From Argentina anserina (lineage: Eukaryota > Streptophyta > Magnoliopsida > Rosales > Rosaceae): a DNA stretch of 64,000 bases. Both the position numbers and the translations under genes were made by a program. The stretch spans positions 21,142,001 to 21,206,000 of the forward strand of contig NC_065872.1 of NCBI RefSeq assembly GCF_933775445.1, in the 5' to 3' direction. The notes beneath the pieces are model-generated. The model was not told where the DNA came from, did not search any database, and worked only from the letters and a program-made list of their open reading frames with translations. Position 1 is the first letter of the stretch. Every line of letters begins with the position of its first letter. Positions 35,226 through 45,784 of the stretch are shown piece after piece.

Positions 35226-36096
35226 TATTATTATTTTTGAGCATAATCCGCTACCAATTAATTTCCAATAATTGTTTTGGTTTAGATATGAACTTTGATG
35301 TTTTAATGGTTAAGACCAACATTGTTCAAACTTCAACGAATAAAAATTCGGAGCAAAGCTTCACGAACCATTTTTCGGATTGGCATATATCCCATAATTA
35401 TAAATGTAGTGCCCAATTTATATAAACAGTGGTATATGAACAGTAACAAAATCAGGGAAACATGCTCACAAAATTGCAATATGCAATATATACTAGGTAG
35501 GTAGCTGCGTGCTGCTGCGGCAGGTATAGTCTGTTTTGTAATTTTTTTTTTGTAAATTGTGTTGACGAACTTTGTATATTCAAAGTCAGTTTCTAGTGAG
35601 CTTTGTTGTAGTGATCATTAGTATATTTATAAATGCAAAGAAACTATCAGTTCATTTCAAAGAAAGAAGGTTGGTATCGAGTATCTTGGTTCCAGTTTAC
35701 TTCGTGTTGTTATTTCAGTATGATAGTGTATTCATTTCTTAATTTCAAGGAGAATGTAAACAAATCAAGTAAAAGCAAAATTAAGTTGGTCAGGTATTTT
35801 TTATCAATTCGATTTTGCCTAACTTGTTGCAATAATAGGTATTTAAAAACACCAACAAAATATTTTTAAAGTTATTGCCTTCAAAAGATTGAATATACGG
35901 TTATGAAAATAGAAGCAAATATCCTTACATTAAAGATTTTATTTTAAATTGGAGGAAACAGCATAGATAATGATTCGCTAATTCCTGCAGTTTTGTCACA
36001 TTTGTCTCCCCTAATGAACTGGTTTTCAGGTTCAGCTTGTGCTTGTTGGGAATGTTCTGTAAGTATGACCGTATTTGTATTCAATGGAAAAACAAA
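35226..36096. other. Unassigned spacer left of Ath-2
   Basis: AT-rich, with no LTR ends and no recognised protein. It is host sequence for the Ath-2 insertion, but does not resemble the start of the gypsy LTR that continues at 42821. Confidence 0.5.
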
Positions 36097-36101
36097 ATAT
36101 G

Positions 36102-37791
36102 TGATAGGAGCACTTTATGCGACGTTCTTAACATCTTTTTACCTCAATTTGTACTTTGCTTAGCTCGTATTGTTGTACTATTGAGTCATTAAGTCGTAGT
36201 AAGAGTCTTGAGCGGTATTGGATGCATTTTTGTCCTTACATAAGTTAAAAACGCATAATTGGTCTAGAGTCCTAGTTTGACTAGGAATCCTTGTTAGGTT
36301 TTGAAACTAATTATCTCTTACTTATGATTTTATTTTCTTATTTTCAGATTTAATTGAAGAGATAATTAAAGAAAAAGAGATGGAGCCAAGTCATGCAACA
36401 ATTCAAGATGATCATTAAATGCATAAAACATGATATGTTTTAGGGAATAAAACATGGCATGTTTTAGGAATTAAAGCATGTCATGTTTTAGGGATTAAAA
36501 CATGGCATGTGTTAGGGAATAAAACTTTCCATGTTTTAGGGATTAAAGCATGACATGTTTTAGGGATTAAAACTTTCCATGTTTTAGGGATTAAAGCATG
36601 ACATGTTTTAGGGAATTAAAACATGGCATGTTTTAGGGAATAAAACTTTCCATGATTTAAGGGATTAAAGCATGGCATTATTATAGGAAGAAAAAAGCAA
36701 TTTCAAACCCTCATTTTTTCCTCTATATATACATGGTTTCATCTCTCAAATAAAAACACTTCTCCTTTGCATTCAAGAGCCAAAACTCTACCAAAATACT
36801 ACCTCAAACATCCTTCACCAAAACAACAAGTCATTCTCCCCCATATACAAATTTATCTCCACCGAAATCACCATTGAAGACATACCTCCAAGGATCCTAC
36901 AACGTGTGATTCTCGCAACTCATCTCCACGGGTTTGTTCGTTTTGATTTTTTTACAATACTTTGTCTATAAAGATTGTAGTATGATGTTTGTGTGGGATT
37001 ATTGTTATGTATTAAGAATCGAAATTTTCAGATTGTTTTATTAGATTTTTGGATCTTTGCCGAATTGATGGTTTTCTATAATTAATGAGTTTGTATTTCT
37101 ATTGTTGTGTTCTAATCATCTTTCTCATACTTTTAGATAATTTTCAGATATGTGCAAATGAATTTAGTGCTTGGATGCATTCCCTAAGATTGTGTTTGAG
37201 TGCTATATTCATCAACCATATTGACACAAATCAAATCATGCCCTAAGTAGGTTTGATTTGTGTTGATTAAAAGTGGTAAAAATTCTGGAAATTTGCATGT
37301 GAAACCATGGTGGGTGACGCCATACATGAAACATGTCTCCAACAAAGATTTGGTGCTTAAATATAATCTTATTTGATTTCTACTCTAAGTGTTATTGAAT
37401 TCGATTGCATGAAAATTTAGATTAGGCCCTAAGTCAATCTAAATGTTAATTGAAATCTTGCACGATTAGATGATCCCCTAAGGCTCTAATTGTATTGGTG
37501 TCTAAAAAGTATGTAATTGGTCGAATTAGAATGCATGATAGGTTCGAACTTGTAAATATGTGGTGTAATGGTAAATTTGGTTTAAGTTTGTTAAAGAGAA
37601 GTCCATCATGTAAATAATAATTTATGTTTTATTTTAGTAGTTAATAATCAATCTCAAACCCCCAATTATTTGTTAACACTAAAAGTTTAGAGTTCCCTTC
37701 AATTCCCCGGACTGAACGATCCCTGCTTATTTTATACTAACAATGATGTTTTACAGGGTTTATTATAGACGTTTTGATTAACGCTCTATCA
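36102..37791 (+). repeat. 5' LTR of Ath-2
   Basis: 1690 bp. TATA-like tatatata at 36724-36731 is followed by a leader beginning near acatggtttcatctctc. It contains a 24-26 bp minisatellite (36415-36670) with more units than the 3' LTR, plus a segment of about 430 bp (about 37190-37610) that the 3' LTR lacks. Confidence 0.94.
36415..36670 (+). repeat. catgacatgttttaggg minisatellite (5' LTR copy)
   Basis: About ten 24-26 bp units of the form aaarcatgacatgttttagg-gaatt, with variants ggcatg and tttccatg. The unit contains the palindrome-like catgacatg. It lies 60-300 bp upstream of the TATA box, where LTR enhancers usually are. Confidence 0.88.
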
Positions 37792-37794
37792 TTT

Positions 37795-37812
37795 TGGCGC
37801 CGTTGCCGGGGA
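37795..37812 (+). other. Primer-binding site (tRNA-Asp)
   Basis: tggcgccgttgccgggga, three bases after the LTR, is complementary to the 3' end of plant tRNA-Asp. This is the primer used by Athila-type elements. Confidence 0.93.
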
Positions 37813-38936
37813 ATTGAGAAAATCTCAATTCTTTGAAGTGTTAATTTTGTACTATATTTTATATTTGTAAAAATAAAATCCTGTGAATAGTAATATTTAG
37901 TAAAAATAATTACAATTTTTTTTACATCTAAAAAAAAGTAAATCTCTGTACATTTTTTTTTACTTTTTTTTTGTAAAGTGTAAAAATGTAAATTATAAAT
38001 TGTAAAAATAAAAAGTAAAAAAAATTATTTTTGTAAAAATAAATTTTGTGTACAGTAAATAGTAAATCGAAAAAAATTGTAAAAAATAAATGTATGTGTA
38101 CAGCAATAGGTAACATTAAAATACGTACAGTAAAAAATTAAACTTTTTTTTGAATATATTTTTTGTGATAAATGTTTTAATTTAGTTGTAGTATGCATAT
38201 AGGATACTTGTTACACTTAGATAATTTTTAAGGAAACTAAATGTTTATTTATGCTTAGTTTATTATAAGTTATAAAGTGAACGGAATAGGTAAAGTCCAT
38301 TTTGTTAATATTAGCCTTAACCCTCCATTTGTACCTTGCTAAGGTCACTTGGAGTTGAGAGCGGCTTTTATTAACACTTTGCGAGCAGTCTAACACATAA
38401 ATTTATTCCGAGCTAAGTAAGGGGCATGCTATTTTCATTACCCTGGTTCAAGGTTTACAAAATTGGATCTCAGAGGCCCATAGACTGACATACATCTCAG
38501 TGATGGAGTCGATAGTGGAAACATCCTTTCGAGGGTGTAGCCTCCGTGGTGTCCAACAAATGAGTCCTGCCTTCCGACTATCTCTGAATCTAGCTATCCA
38601 GCCTTCTGAAACAAAAGAATGAGTTTGTGTCTAGACAACATACTTAGGTCGCACGTCCACCTCGCTTTATAACTTAGAAAATAAATTGGTATAAATACAT
38701 GTATATAGTTTCAAAAGAAAATATTCTAACTTTTAAGGTATATCAGATAAAGCATGACTCTTACCTGAGGCTATTTCAGTCCATTGCACAGTTAGCTTCT
38801 CTGCTCCACGTACCTTAAATGTTAGGATTGTGTGTGAATAAAATCAATTAGACTTAGTAATATTTTACGCTTGTAGATTTCGTAACATTAAAAAAATATT
38901 TAAAATTAATAAAAAATAAAAAAAGAGAAAAAAATA
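37813..38936 (+). other. Non-coding 5' interior of Ath-2
   Basis: Very AT-rich first part with many ttgtaaaaataaa repeats (37860-38150), then a mixed leader. No gag frame. Confidence 0.7.
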
Positions 38937-39218
38937 ATGAAGAATAAAAGAAAAACAATGTTAGAGGAAAGAAGTTCCAAGTGGGCCAGAAAAGTTATGT
39001 TATTCCATTCGAGGCTTATGTTGTTTCCAGGGAAACTTCGTTCGCATTGGGTTAACCCATTTGTTGTTACTAACGTGTTTGCTCATGGTGCAATTGAGAT
39101 TCAAAATGATAAAACAGGGCAGACATTCAACGTGAATGAGCATCGACTTAAGCCCTATTATGAGCCATTTGAGGAGCACACGCATGAGGAGATAATTGTG
39201 AGAGATGTGCCTAAATGA
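38937..39218 (+). pseudogene. Athila pol C-terminal remnant in Ath-2
   Basis: Residues from about [20 protein letters not shown] onward match the end of the Ath-1 pol ([20 protein letters not shown]), through [19 protein letters not shown] and [17 protein letters not shown]. The first 17 residues or so are not pol-like, marking the deletion joint near 38985. No catalytic domain remains. Confidence 0.93.
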
Positions 39219-40072
39219 GAATGAACATGAGAGAGTCTAGGCTGAGAGACTATAAAACTCAAGCGCTACATGGGAGGCAACCCATTTCAACCGTATCTGT
39301 GGAAGAGTCGTCTACGGGAGTTTGAATTTTCTAATCCCTTCACTCTTATGGTTGAATTGTATATGTGTTGATATGTGATCTTATTCTATGCTTGTGAATT
39401 ACATTCTTACTATTGAGCTTACATTGAGGACAATGTAATTTTCTAAGTGTGGGGTAGGGTTGCAAGTTCATTGATTGTTTGTGTCATGATATAAAAAAAA
39501 TCCGAAAATGAATTAAAAAAAATTTATTGTTTTATTGACTCTTAGGATGCCCCTAAAGTCTAGGATGATTATGTCTCTAAAATACATAGATGATGGTTTT
39601 GCATTTCATAAGAATTGAATTGTAAGTTTCATTAATGATGTGGATTTGATATGAACATGTGAGATTTGGATTGATTGATTATGATATACATGTTTTGGTC
39701 ATCTTAAAGTCCATAACAACCTATGAGTTTTTTAGCCTATTTGTAATTTTTTTTCATGAGATGTAATTTGAAATTTCGTGATTATTCATGAACCTCACTT
39801 TTCTTTGCATATTCAATAACTATGTGTCATAGCTTTTAATGGACTCTAGAATTTACTAGAACTCACTTTTGTGATTGTTGAAACTTTTAAGTCATAAAAT
39901 GCTCTGATTTTGAAAATGATTTATGGATCATTTCTAGGAATACCACCACTTTAGCCAAACAATCATGTATCCTTATATGTGCCATGTTTGGGACCCCTTA
40001 GTTGAATCACATTTGAGCCTACATTGAGCCTTTTATTCATCACTTATGTTATCTCCATGCGTAGTATAGTTA

Positions 40073-40720
40073 CCTCTACCCTATGTAGCACGGACACGGA
40101 CACGAGTGTCCGTATTGGACACGATTCGATACGTAGACACGGCATATAGAAATTTTTTTGGACACGGACACGTGGTGGACACGTCAATTAAAATTATTTT
40201 AATATATATATATATATATTAAAAAATAATTTAAAAATTTGAAAGTATTTAGATGTATATATATTAAAATGTGCATAAATATAACAAAAACTGAATATGT
40301 TGGAATGGTTGAGGATTTGTTGGATCATTTGGATGACCAAGGTTCTAATCCCACCACAAGCATTCTTATTTTTATCATGAGTTTCTCTCATTATATATAT
40401 TAAAGTGTGCATAAATATAACAAAAATTGAATCTGTTGTAATGGTTGAGGAGTTGTTGGGTGCCTTGGATGACCAAGGTTCGATTCTCACCATAAGCACT
40501 TTCAATTTTATTATGAGTTTGTGCGTGTCCGCGTGTCCAATTCGGACACTCGCGTGTTCAATTTGGACACTCGCATGTCCGATTCCGACACTCGCGTGTC
40601 CGGGCCGTGTCCAAATTGAGTTCGCGTGTCCGCGCGTGTCCGAGCGTGTCCATGTCCGTGTCCGTGTCAGACACGCAATACGGACCCTTGTCAGCGTGTC
40701 CGTGCTTCCTAGCCTCTACC
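40073..40720. mobile_element. MITE with tRNA-like core, 8-bp target duplication
   Basis: Element 40081-40712 (632 bp), flanked by cctctacc at 40073-40080 and 40713-40720. The uninterrupted site is visible in Ath-1 (minus strand, about 8668-8685), proving the insertion. Ends are inverted: ctatgtagcacggacacgg versus ctaggaagcacggacacgc. Subterminal parts are dense in gtgtccg. The 8-bp duplication points to hAT, though the family is not certain. No transposase. Confidence 0.9.
40262..40510 (+). repeat. Tandem tRNA-like modules inside the MITE
   Basis: Two copies of about 125 bp, each with gtgcataaatataacaaaaa, aatggttgagga and a B-box-like ggttctaatcc (first) or ggttcgattct (second). The A-box/B-box spacing resembles a tRNA gene or tRNA-derived SINE head, but no full cloverleaf is evident. 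Confidence 0.6.
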
Positions 40721-41600
40721 TTGTCCTATAGATTTCGCAGAATTCTTATTGAGATGATGTTGTGATGATACATGAAATAAGTGTGGGGTGGAAGACATTT
40801 GAAAAAAAAAATCAATAAGCTTTTAAGCAGCATTGCCGAAAAAAAAAACAAGAAAAAGAAAAAAAAAAGAATGATGAACTCGGCAAGAAAAGAAAAAATG
40901 TTATGTTGTCTTTCATTTGTGATTTGGAGTTGAGTTGTAATTGAAGGTCTAAAAATTTTTACTTGACCTTTGTCCATGTTCACTTTGTGGTTAGAAGGAT
41001 GATTGTGCCCAACTTGTTATATTCGGCCCCTGATGGTGTGTGGTGTCATAAGGATGATGTTTACTCTGCTCAGTCTATAGGATTACCTTTGTGATTCCTT
41101 GATATTCCATTCCTTTAGCTACGCCTAAACATTTACCTTATCTAATTATCCTAATGATTCTTAAAATGAGCAAATCTTGGTTTGTGGAGATGATCACAAG
41201 AGTTGAGCATATGGTTTTAGTCCATTTGTGCACTTAGTTATTAAATGAGGTTTTCCTATGTTATTCACAAAGTGCTTTCATTTGTTGAAATATGAAAGTT
41301 ATTTGATGCCTTAATATCCTTTCTCTTGCATATACTTATGTGTGAATGATAACCATGAATCTGAGTGAAAAGAAGAGAGTATGCCTTGTGAGGAGGATTG
41401 GATTGACTAAACATGTTAAATACTTATTGTCTCGTATCTGACTAATTCATACTATGAAGCATGTTTATGAAACTTGGAATTTAATTACTTACATTCAAAT
41501 GCTTAAACTTGAAAACTATGTGTTTTGAGATTCTGAGACAATCATTTAAGGGAAATAGTGTCTTATTTAGTTTTATTTTGCTAAGGGACTAGCAAAAGCC

Positions 41601-41614
41601 AAGTGTGGGGTAGT
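41601..41614 (+). other. Polypurine tract of Ath-2
   Basis: aagtgtggggtagt directly before the 3' LTR start tgatagg. Confidence 0.88.
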
Positions 41615-42815
41615 TGATAGGAGCACTTTGTGCGACGTTCTTAACATTTTTTTACCTCAATTTTTACTTTGCTTAGCCCTTATTGTTGTACTATTGAGTC
41701 ATTAAGTCGCAGTAAGAGTCTTGGGCGGTATTGGATGCATTTTTGTGCTTACATGAGTTAAAAACGCATAATTGGTCTAGAGTCGTAGTTTGACTAGGAA
41801 TCCTTGTTAGGTTTTGAAACTAATTATCTCTTACGTATGATTTTATTTTCTTATTTTCAGATTTGATTGAAGAGATAATTAAAGAAAAATAGATGGAGCC
41901 AAGTCATGCAACAATTAAAAATGATCATTAAATGCATAAAACATGACATGTTTTAGGGAATAAAACATGACATGTTTTAGGGAATAAAACATGACATGTT
42001 TTAGGGATTAAAGCATGTCATGTTTTAGGGATTAAAGCATGACATGTTTTAGGGAATTAAAGCATGGCATGTTTTAGGGAAAAAACTTTCCATGATTTAA
42101 GGGATTAAAGCATGGCATTATTATAGGAAGAAAAAAGCAATTTCAAACCCTCATTTTTTCCTCTATATATACATGGTTTCATCTCTCAAATAAAAACACT
42201 TCTCCTTTGCATTCAAGAGCCAAAACTCTACCAAAATACTACCTCAAACATCCTTCACCAAAACAACAAGTCATTCTCCCCCATATACAAATTTATCTCC
42301 ACCGAAATCACCATTGAAGACATACCTCCAAGGTTCCTACAACGTGTGATTCTCGCAACTCATCTCCACGGGTTTGTTCGTTTTGATTTTTTTACAATAC
42401 TTTGTCTATAAAGATTGTAGTATGATGTTTGTGTGGGATTATTGTTATATATTAAGAATCAAAATTTTCAGATTGTTTTATTATATTTTTGGATCTTTGC
42501 CGAATTGATGGTTTTCTATAATTAATGAGTTTGTATTTCTATTGTTGTGTTCTAATCATCTTTCTCATACTTTTAGATAATTTTCAGATATGTGCATATG
42601 AATTTAGTACTTAGATGCATTCCCTAAGATCATGTAAATAATAATTTATGTTTTATTTTAGTAGTTAATAATCAATCTCAAACCCCCAATTATTTTTTAA
42701 CACTAAAAGTTTAGAGTTCCCTTCAATTCCCCGGACTGAACGATCCCTGCTTATTCTATACTAACAATGATGTTTTGCAGGGTTTATTATAGACGTTTTA
42801 ACCAACGCTCTATCA
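41615..42815 (+). repeat. 3' LTR of Ath-2
   Basis: 1201 bp. Shorter than the 5' LTR by a deletion of about 430 bp after cctaagat (about 42630) and by fewer minisatellite units (41935-42105). Elsewhere it differs by only a few percent. Confidence 0.94.
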
Positions 42816-42820
42816 ATATG

Positions 42821-44876
42821 CTGAAAACTTTCTTCATGGAAGTGGTAGAGCTTGTGGATACATGTTTTGCGCACCTTAATCAGACGTTGTATATGAAAGT
42901 TATTATCAACAGAAGTTGGGTTCCAAATTTTGAAATGTATAAAAGGAGATTTTGGGGAAAACCTAATTTCCCAAAGAGGAAACCACCCCCCCCCCCCCCC
43001 GCAGCACTCTAACCCTCCCCCCGACCATCCCTCATCAATTCACCTCTGCCGATTCTCGCCACGGGCAACCGTGGCCTTCACTGCTGGTCCCATGACCACC
43101 GCACGGTCGACTACTCCAATCCTCAGACGTGACGCATCCCCATCGCCGCCGATAAGCCACGCCGACGATGGACAATTTCTGCAAATTCCACCGCCGATTC
43201 AAGCTTCGTCGCCGGTGAGTTTTGAGCGATGGATCCTTGAATTCAAACACTTAGCTAGGTTTAGCACTAATTTGGAGATCAAAATCGGAGGTTTTAATGT
43301 CAGAGACAAGCTTGGAGCTACCGAAGCTTTCTGGCGACTTTCCGACCAATTTCCGGTGATCTGGGTTGCAACGCAGGTACTATTATGTCTCCCTCCTTGT
43401 GATCTACATTTTTGATGTTAGATGTGTGTGGATTTGAGGAAGTTTGGACGGAGGAGTCGGTGGTGCACATGCCACCGCTTAGGGCGCGCGTGGGGGGAAG
43501 TGGGGCAGCGGAGAGACGGTGTTAGGCCGTCGGAGTAAGCAAGTGAGAAGAGAGGTGAAATTGGTGTTCGCAAAGCAAGCTCACGCGCGATGGTTGGAGT
43601 GGCGTGTGAGTACCACGCGCTGTGGAATGAGCTTGCACGTGAGCACCACGCGCGGGGACTGAAGTGGCGTGTGAGCACCACGTACGGTGGATAGAGGTGG
43701 TGTGTGAGCACCACGCGCGGGGACTGAGGTGGCGCGTGAGAACCATACGCTGCTGCCGAAGGACGGCGCATGAGGGAAACAGTGTTTCATGAACAGTAAT
43801 TTTTTGACCATTGTTCCATGAACAGTAAGTTTATGAACAGTGTTTCAACGGTAATGAATCGTTGCCTGTAATTTTACGTATCGTTTTTCTAAGCACTTTA
43901 TCATGTTATTAGGTGACTGACTAAACGAGTGAGAGAAACACTTTCGGTGTCGTGCAAGTTGCACGCAGGAAATAAGGTGAGTAAATCTCACTGTAACGAG
44001 TCTACCCATGGTGGTCACTCATATTTACGATTTCTTAAAAAAATTCAACTATGACATGTATATAATATAGTGGGTTGTGTATGTGTATAAAAATGGTAAA
44101 TACGATATATATATATGGGTTGCTATATTATATAATGTTACGGTTTTAATTTCCAAATGAGTTTGTATTCGGGTGACTATATTTATATTGATGTGCAAGA
44201 GTGGCTTGGTTGTAGTATAATAAATAGGTGTTGATTGTTATATTGTACATGGTTTTAACATTGATTTTTGTTAAAACGTTTTTCTGGTCTTCGGACGTTG
44301 TTGGCAGTAATCGGAACCAAGTCTTAGTCGGGTGTCAGTTACGATCAGTTAGAGCTCTAGTCTGTGTGTCAGTTTACTGAATGAGGAGTAACATATGGGT
44401 TGCCTCAGTCTCATGAGTACCCATATTTTGAGTGATATTGGGTAAAAAATGGGTTACCCAGTGTCTGTCAACGTACTGCATGAGGGGTAACATATGAGTA
44501 CCTGGGTCTCATGAGTACCCGTGTTTTTAATTAATATTGGGTAAACAGATGGGTTGTCCAATGTCTTATGAGTACAAATATTTTCAAATATTATTAGACA
44601 ACCAGAGGGGCCTTCCAGTGTCTCATGAGTACGCTTAACTTTAAATGTTATTAGTTTTTTTTGTGAGATATATGTTATACTGTTGGTTTACTCATACGAG
44701 TTGTAAAGCTTACCGGGTTTGTGTTTACAATCCTGGTGCACCAATTCGATGGTGTACGGGATAGTTATGCATGTCGGGATTAGCATATTCAGAGGGCTTA
44801 TTCTAGAGATGTCTGAAGATTTCTACCTTCTATTTGTGGTGAGTATTAAGTGAATTTTACATTTCCGTTTATTTTA
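42821..44876 (+). repeat. Plus-strand gypsy LTR (tRNA-Met family), left part
   Basis: Starts ctgaaaactttcttcatgg, matching the solo LTR (13327-15244, reverse strand) about 180 bp into it, and runs through the GC-rich cacgcgc block and catgag repeats. It is interrupted by the MULE and resumes at 48715. The first 100-200 bp are missing at the Ath-2 junction. ORFs at 42767-43415 and 43418-43811 are LTR sequence, including a C-homopolymer. Confidence 0.8.
43599..43755. repeat. GC-rich minisatellite, about 32-bp units
   Basis: Five units of the form gtggcgtgtgagcaccacgc plus gcggggactgaa. The gtgagcaccac..gcgtggtgctcac relation gives each unit hairpin potential. Related motifs occur in the minus-strand copies (5150-5200, 14213-14330). 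Confidence 0.85.
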
Positions 44877-44990
44877 GGGAACTGAAATTCGCACTCCAAC
44901 AATTGAAAACCACACTCCAATCATATTATTTTATAATATCATACCCACAAACAATTTTTACTTTCTAAAATGCCCTTCTACATTTTCTTC
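44877..44990 (+). repeat. MULE left terminal inverted repeat
   Basis: About 113 bp, pairing with 48602-48714 with roughly 85-90% identity by eye. It holds the only sites a transposase would need at this end. Confidence 0.88.
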
Positions 44991-45780
44991 TCCTTCAATC
45001 TCTTCCTTTCTTTCTTCCTGAATGTTCTTCCTTTCTTTTTTCTTCTTCTCAAATTTACACATTATTTTGAATATTGTTGACGTACGTTTCAACCTGTAGA
45101 TCATTACACAGAAGTTCCTCTTTTTGCTATCATGCATGACAAATCTACATTTTTCCAGATCTGCACTATCTAAATTATAAACAAAATTACAAATTAAAAC
45201 AGACAACTAAATATACATAAAAAGTTAAAAACAAGTCTTATATATATATATATATATATCATTATCAGTCATTATATCCCTTATCATCAATAATAAGTCT
45301 TTTTACACTCTTATATGTTGTGAGAGATACAAAAGAAGTCATGTCTTCATTTCAGCATAAGAAAAAGTTCTAAACCAAGTTGTCTTCATTCAAAACAAAT
45401 CAGTGCCTCCTCCTCTGCACATAACTACTTTAGGTCAAAATAAGTCTGCAAAACAAAAAATAAAGCATGTGTACTAGACAAATGAACACATAAGACAATT
45501 TAATTTGAACCAACACTTAAACCCCACTCATAAAAGCACTTATGAGCACACTGAATGTAGATTTATACAGAGAATATATAAAGTAATAAAAACTCTTATA
45601 TTTACAATTGAATAAGGTAGTACGTTAGATAGAGCAATTGACATAGTGCCAAATAAAGATAGTATGTTAGATACAAGTTAAATACAGAAAGCAGACTCTA
45701 AAACAATGAAAAAAACATAATATAATATGATAACAGATTAATAGATACTTACTATCCATATACATCAAAAACAACTGGTG
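44991..45780. other. MULE 3' non-coding region
   Basis: AT-rich, with a (TA)n run at 45240-45259 and no reading frame. It lies between the transposase end and the left TIR. Confidence 0.7.
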
Positions 45781-45784
45781 CAAA

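Larger units (their letters stand above)
39219..41600 (+). other. Non-coding 3' region of Ath-2
   Basis: Collinear with 7788-9519 of Ath-1 on the opposite strand, apart from the MITE at 40081-40712. It holds two internal polypurine-like tracts (39445-39460, 40779-40791) besides the terminal one. Confidence 0.8.
36097..42820 (+). mobile_element. Ath-2: non-autonomous Athila-type element, complete
   Basis: The element is 36102-42815 with perfect target duplications atatg at 36097-36101 and 42816-42820. LTRs are TGATAGGAGC...CTCTATCA; a tRNA-Asp primer site and a polypurine tract are in place. The interior (3.8 kb) lacks gag, protease, RT, RNase H and nearly all integrase, keeping only about 80 residues of the pol tail. 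It matches Ath-1 in LTR, pol tail and 3' region. It could move only with enzymes supplied by an element such as Ath-1. Confidence 0.95.

Noticed and set aside
40262..40510. Two genuine tRNA genes
   Set aside because: B-box-like and weak A-box-like motifs are present, but I cannot draw acceptor and anticodon stems; tRNA-derived modules are more likely.
43418..43811. Arg/His/Pro-rich minus-strand frames up to 117 residues
   Set aside because: They arise from the 32-bp GC-rich minisatellite.
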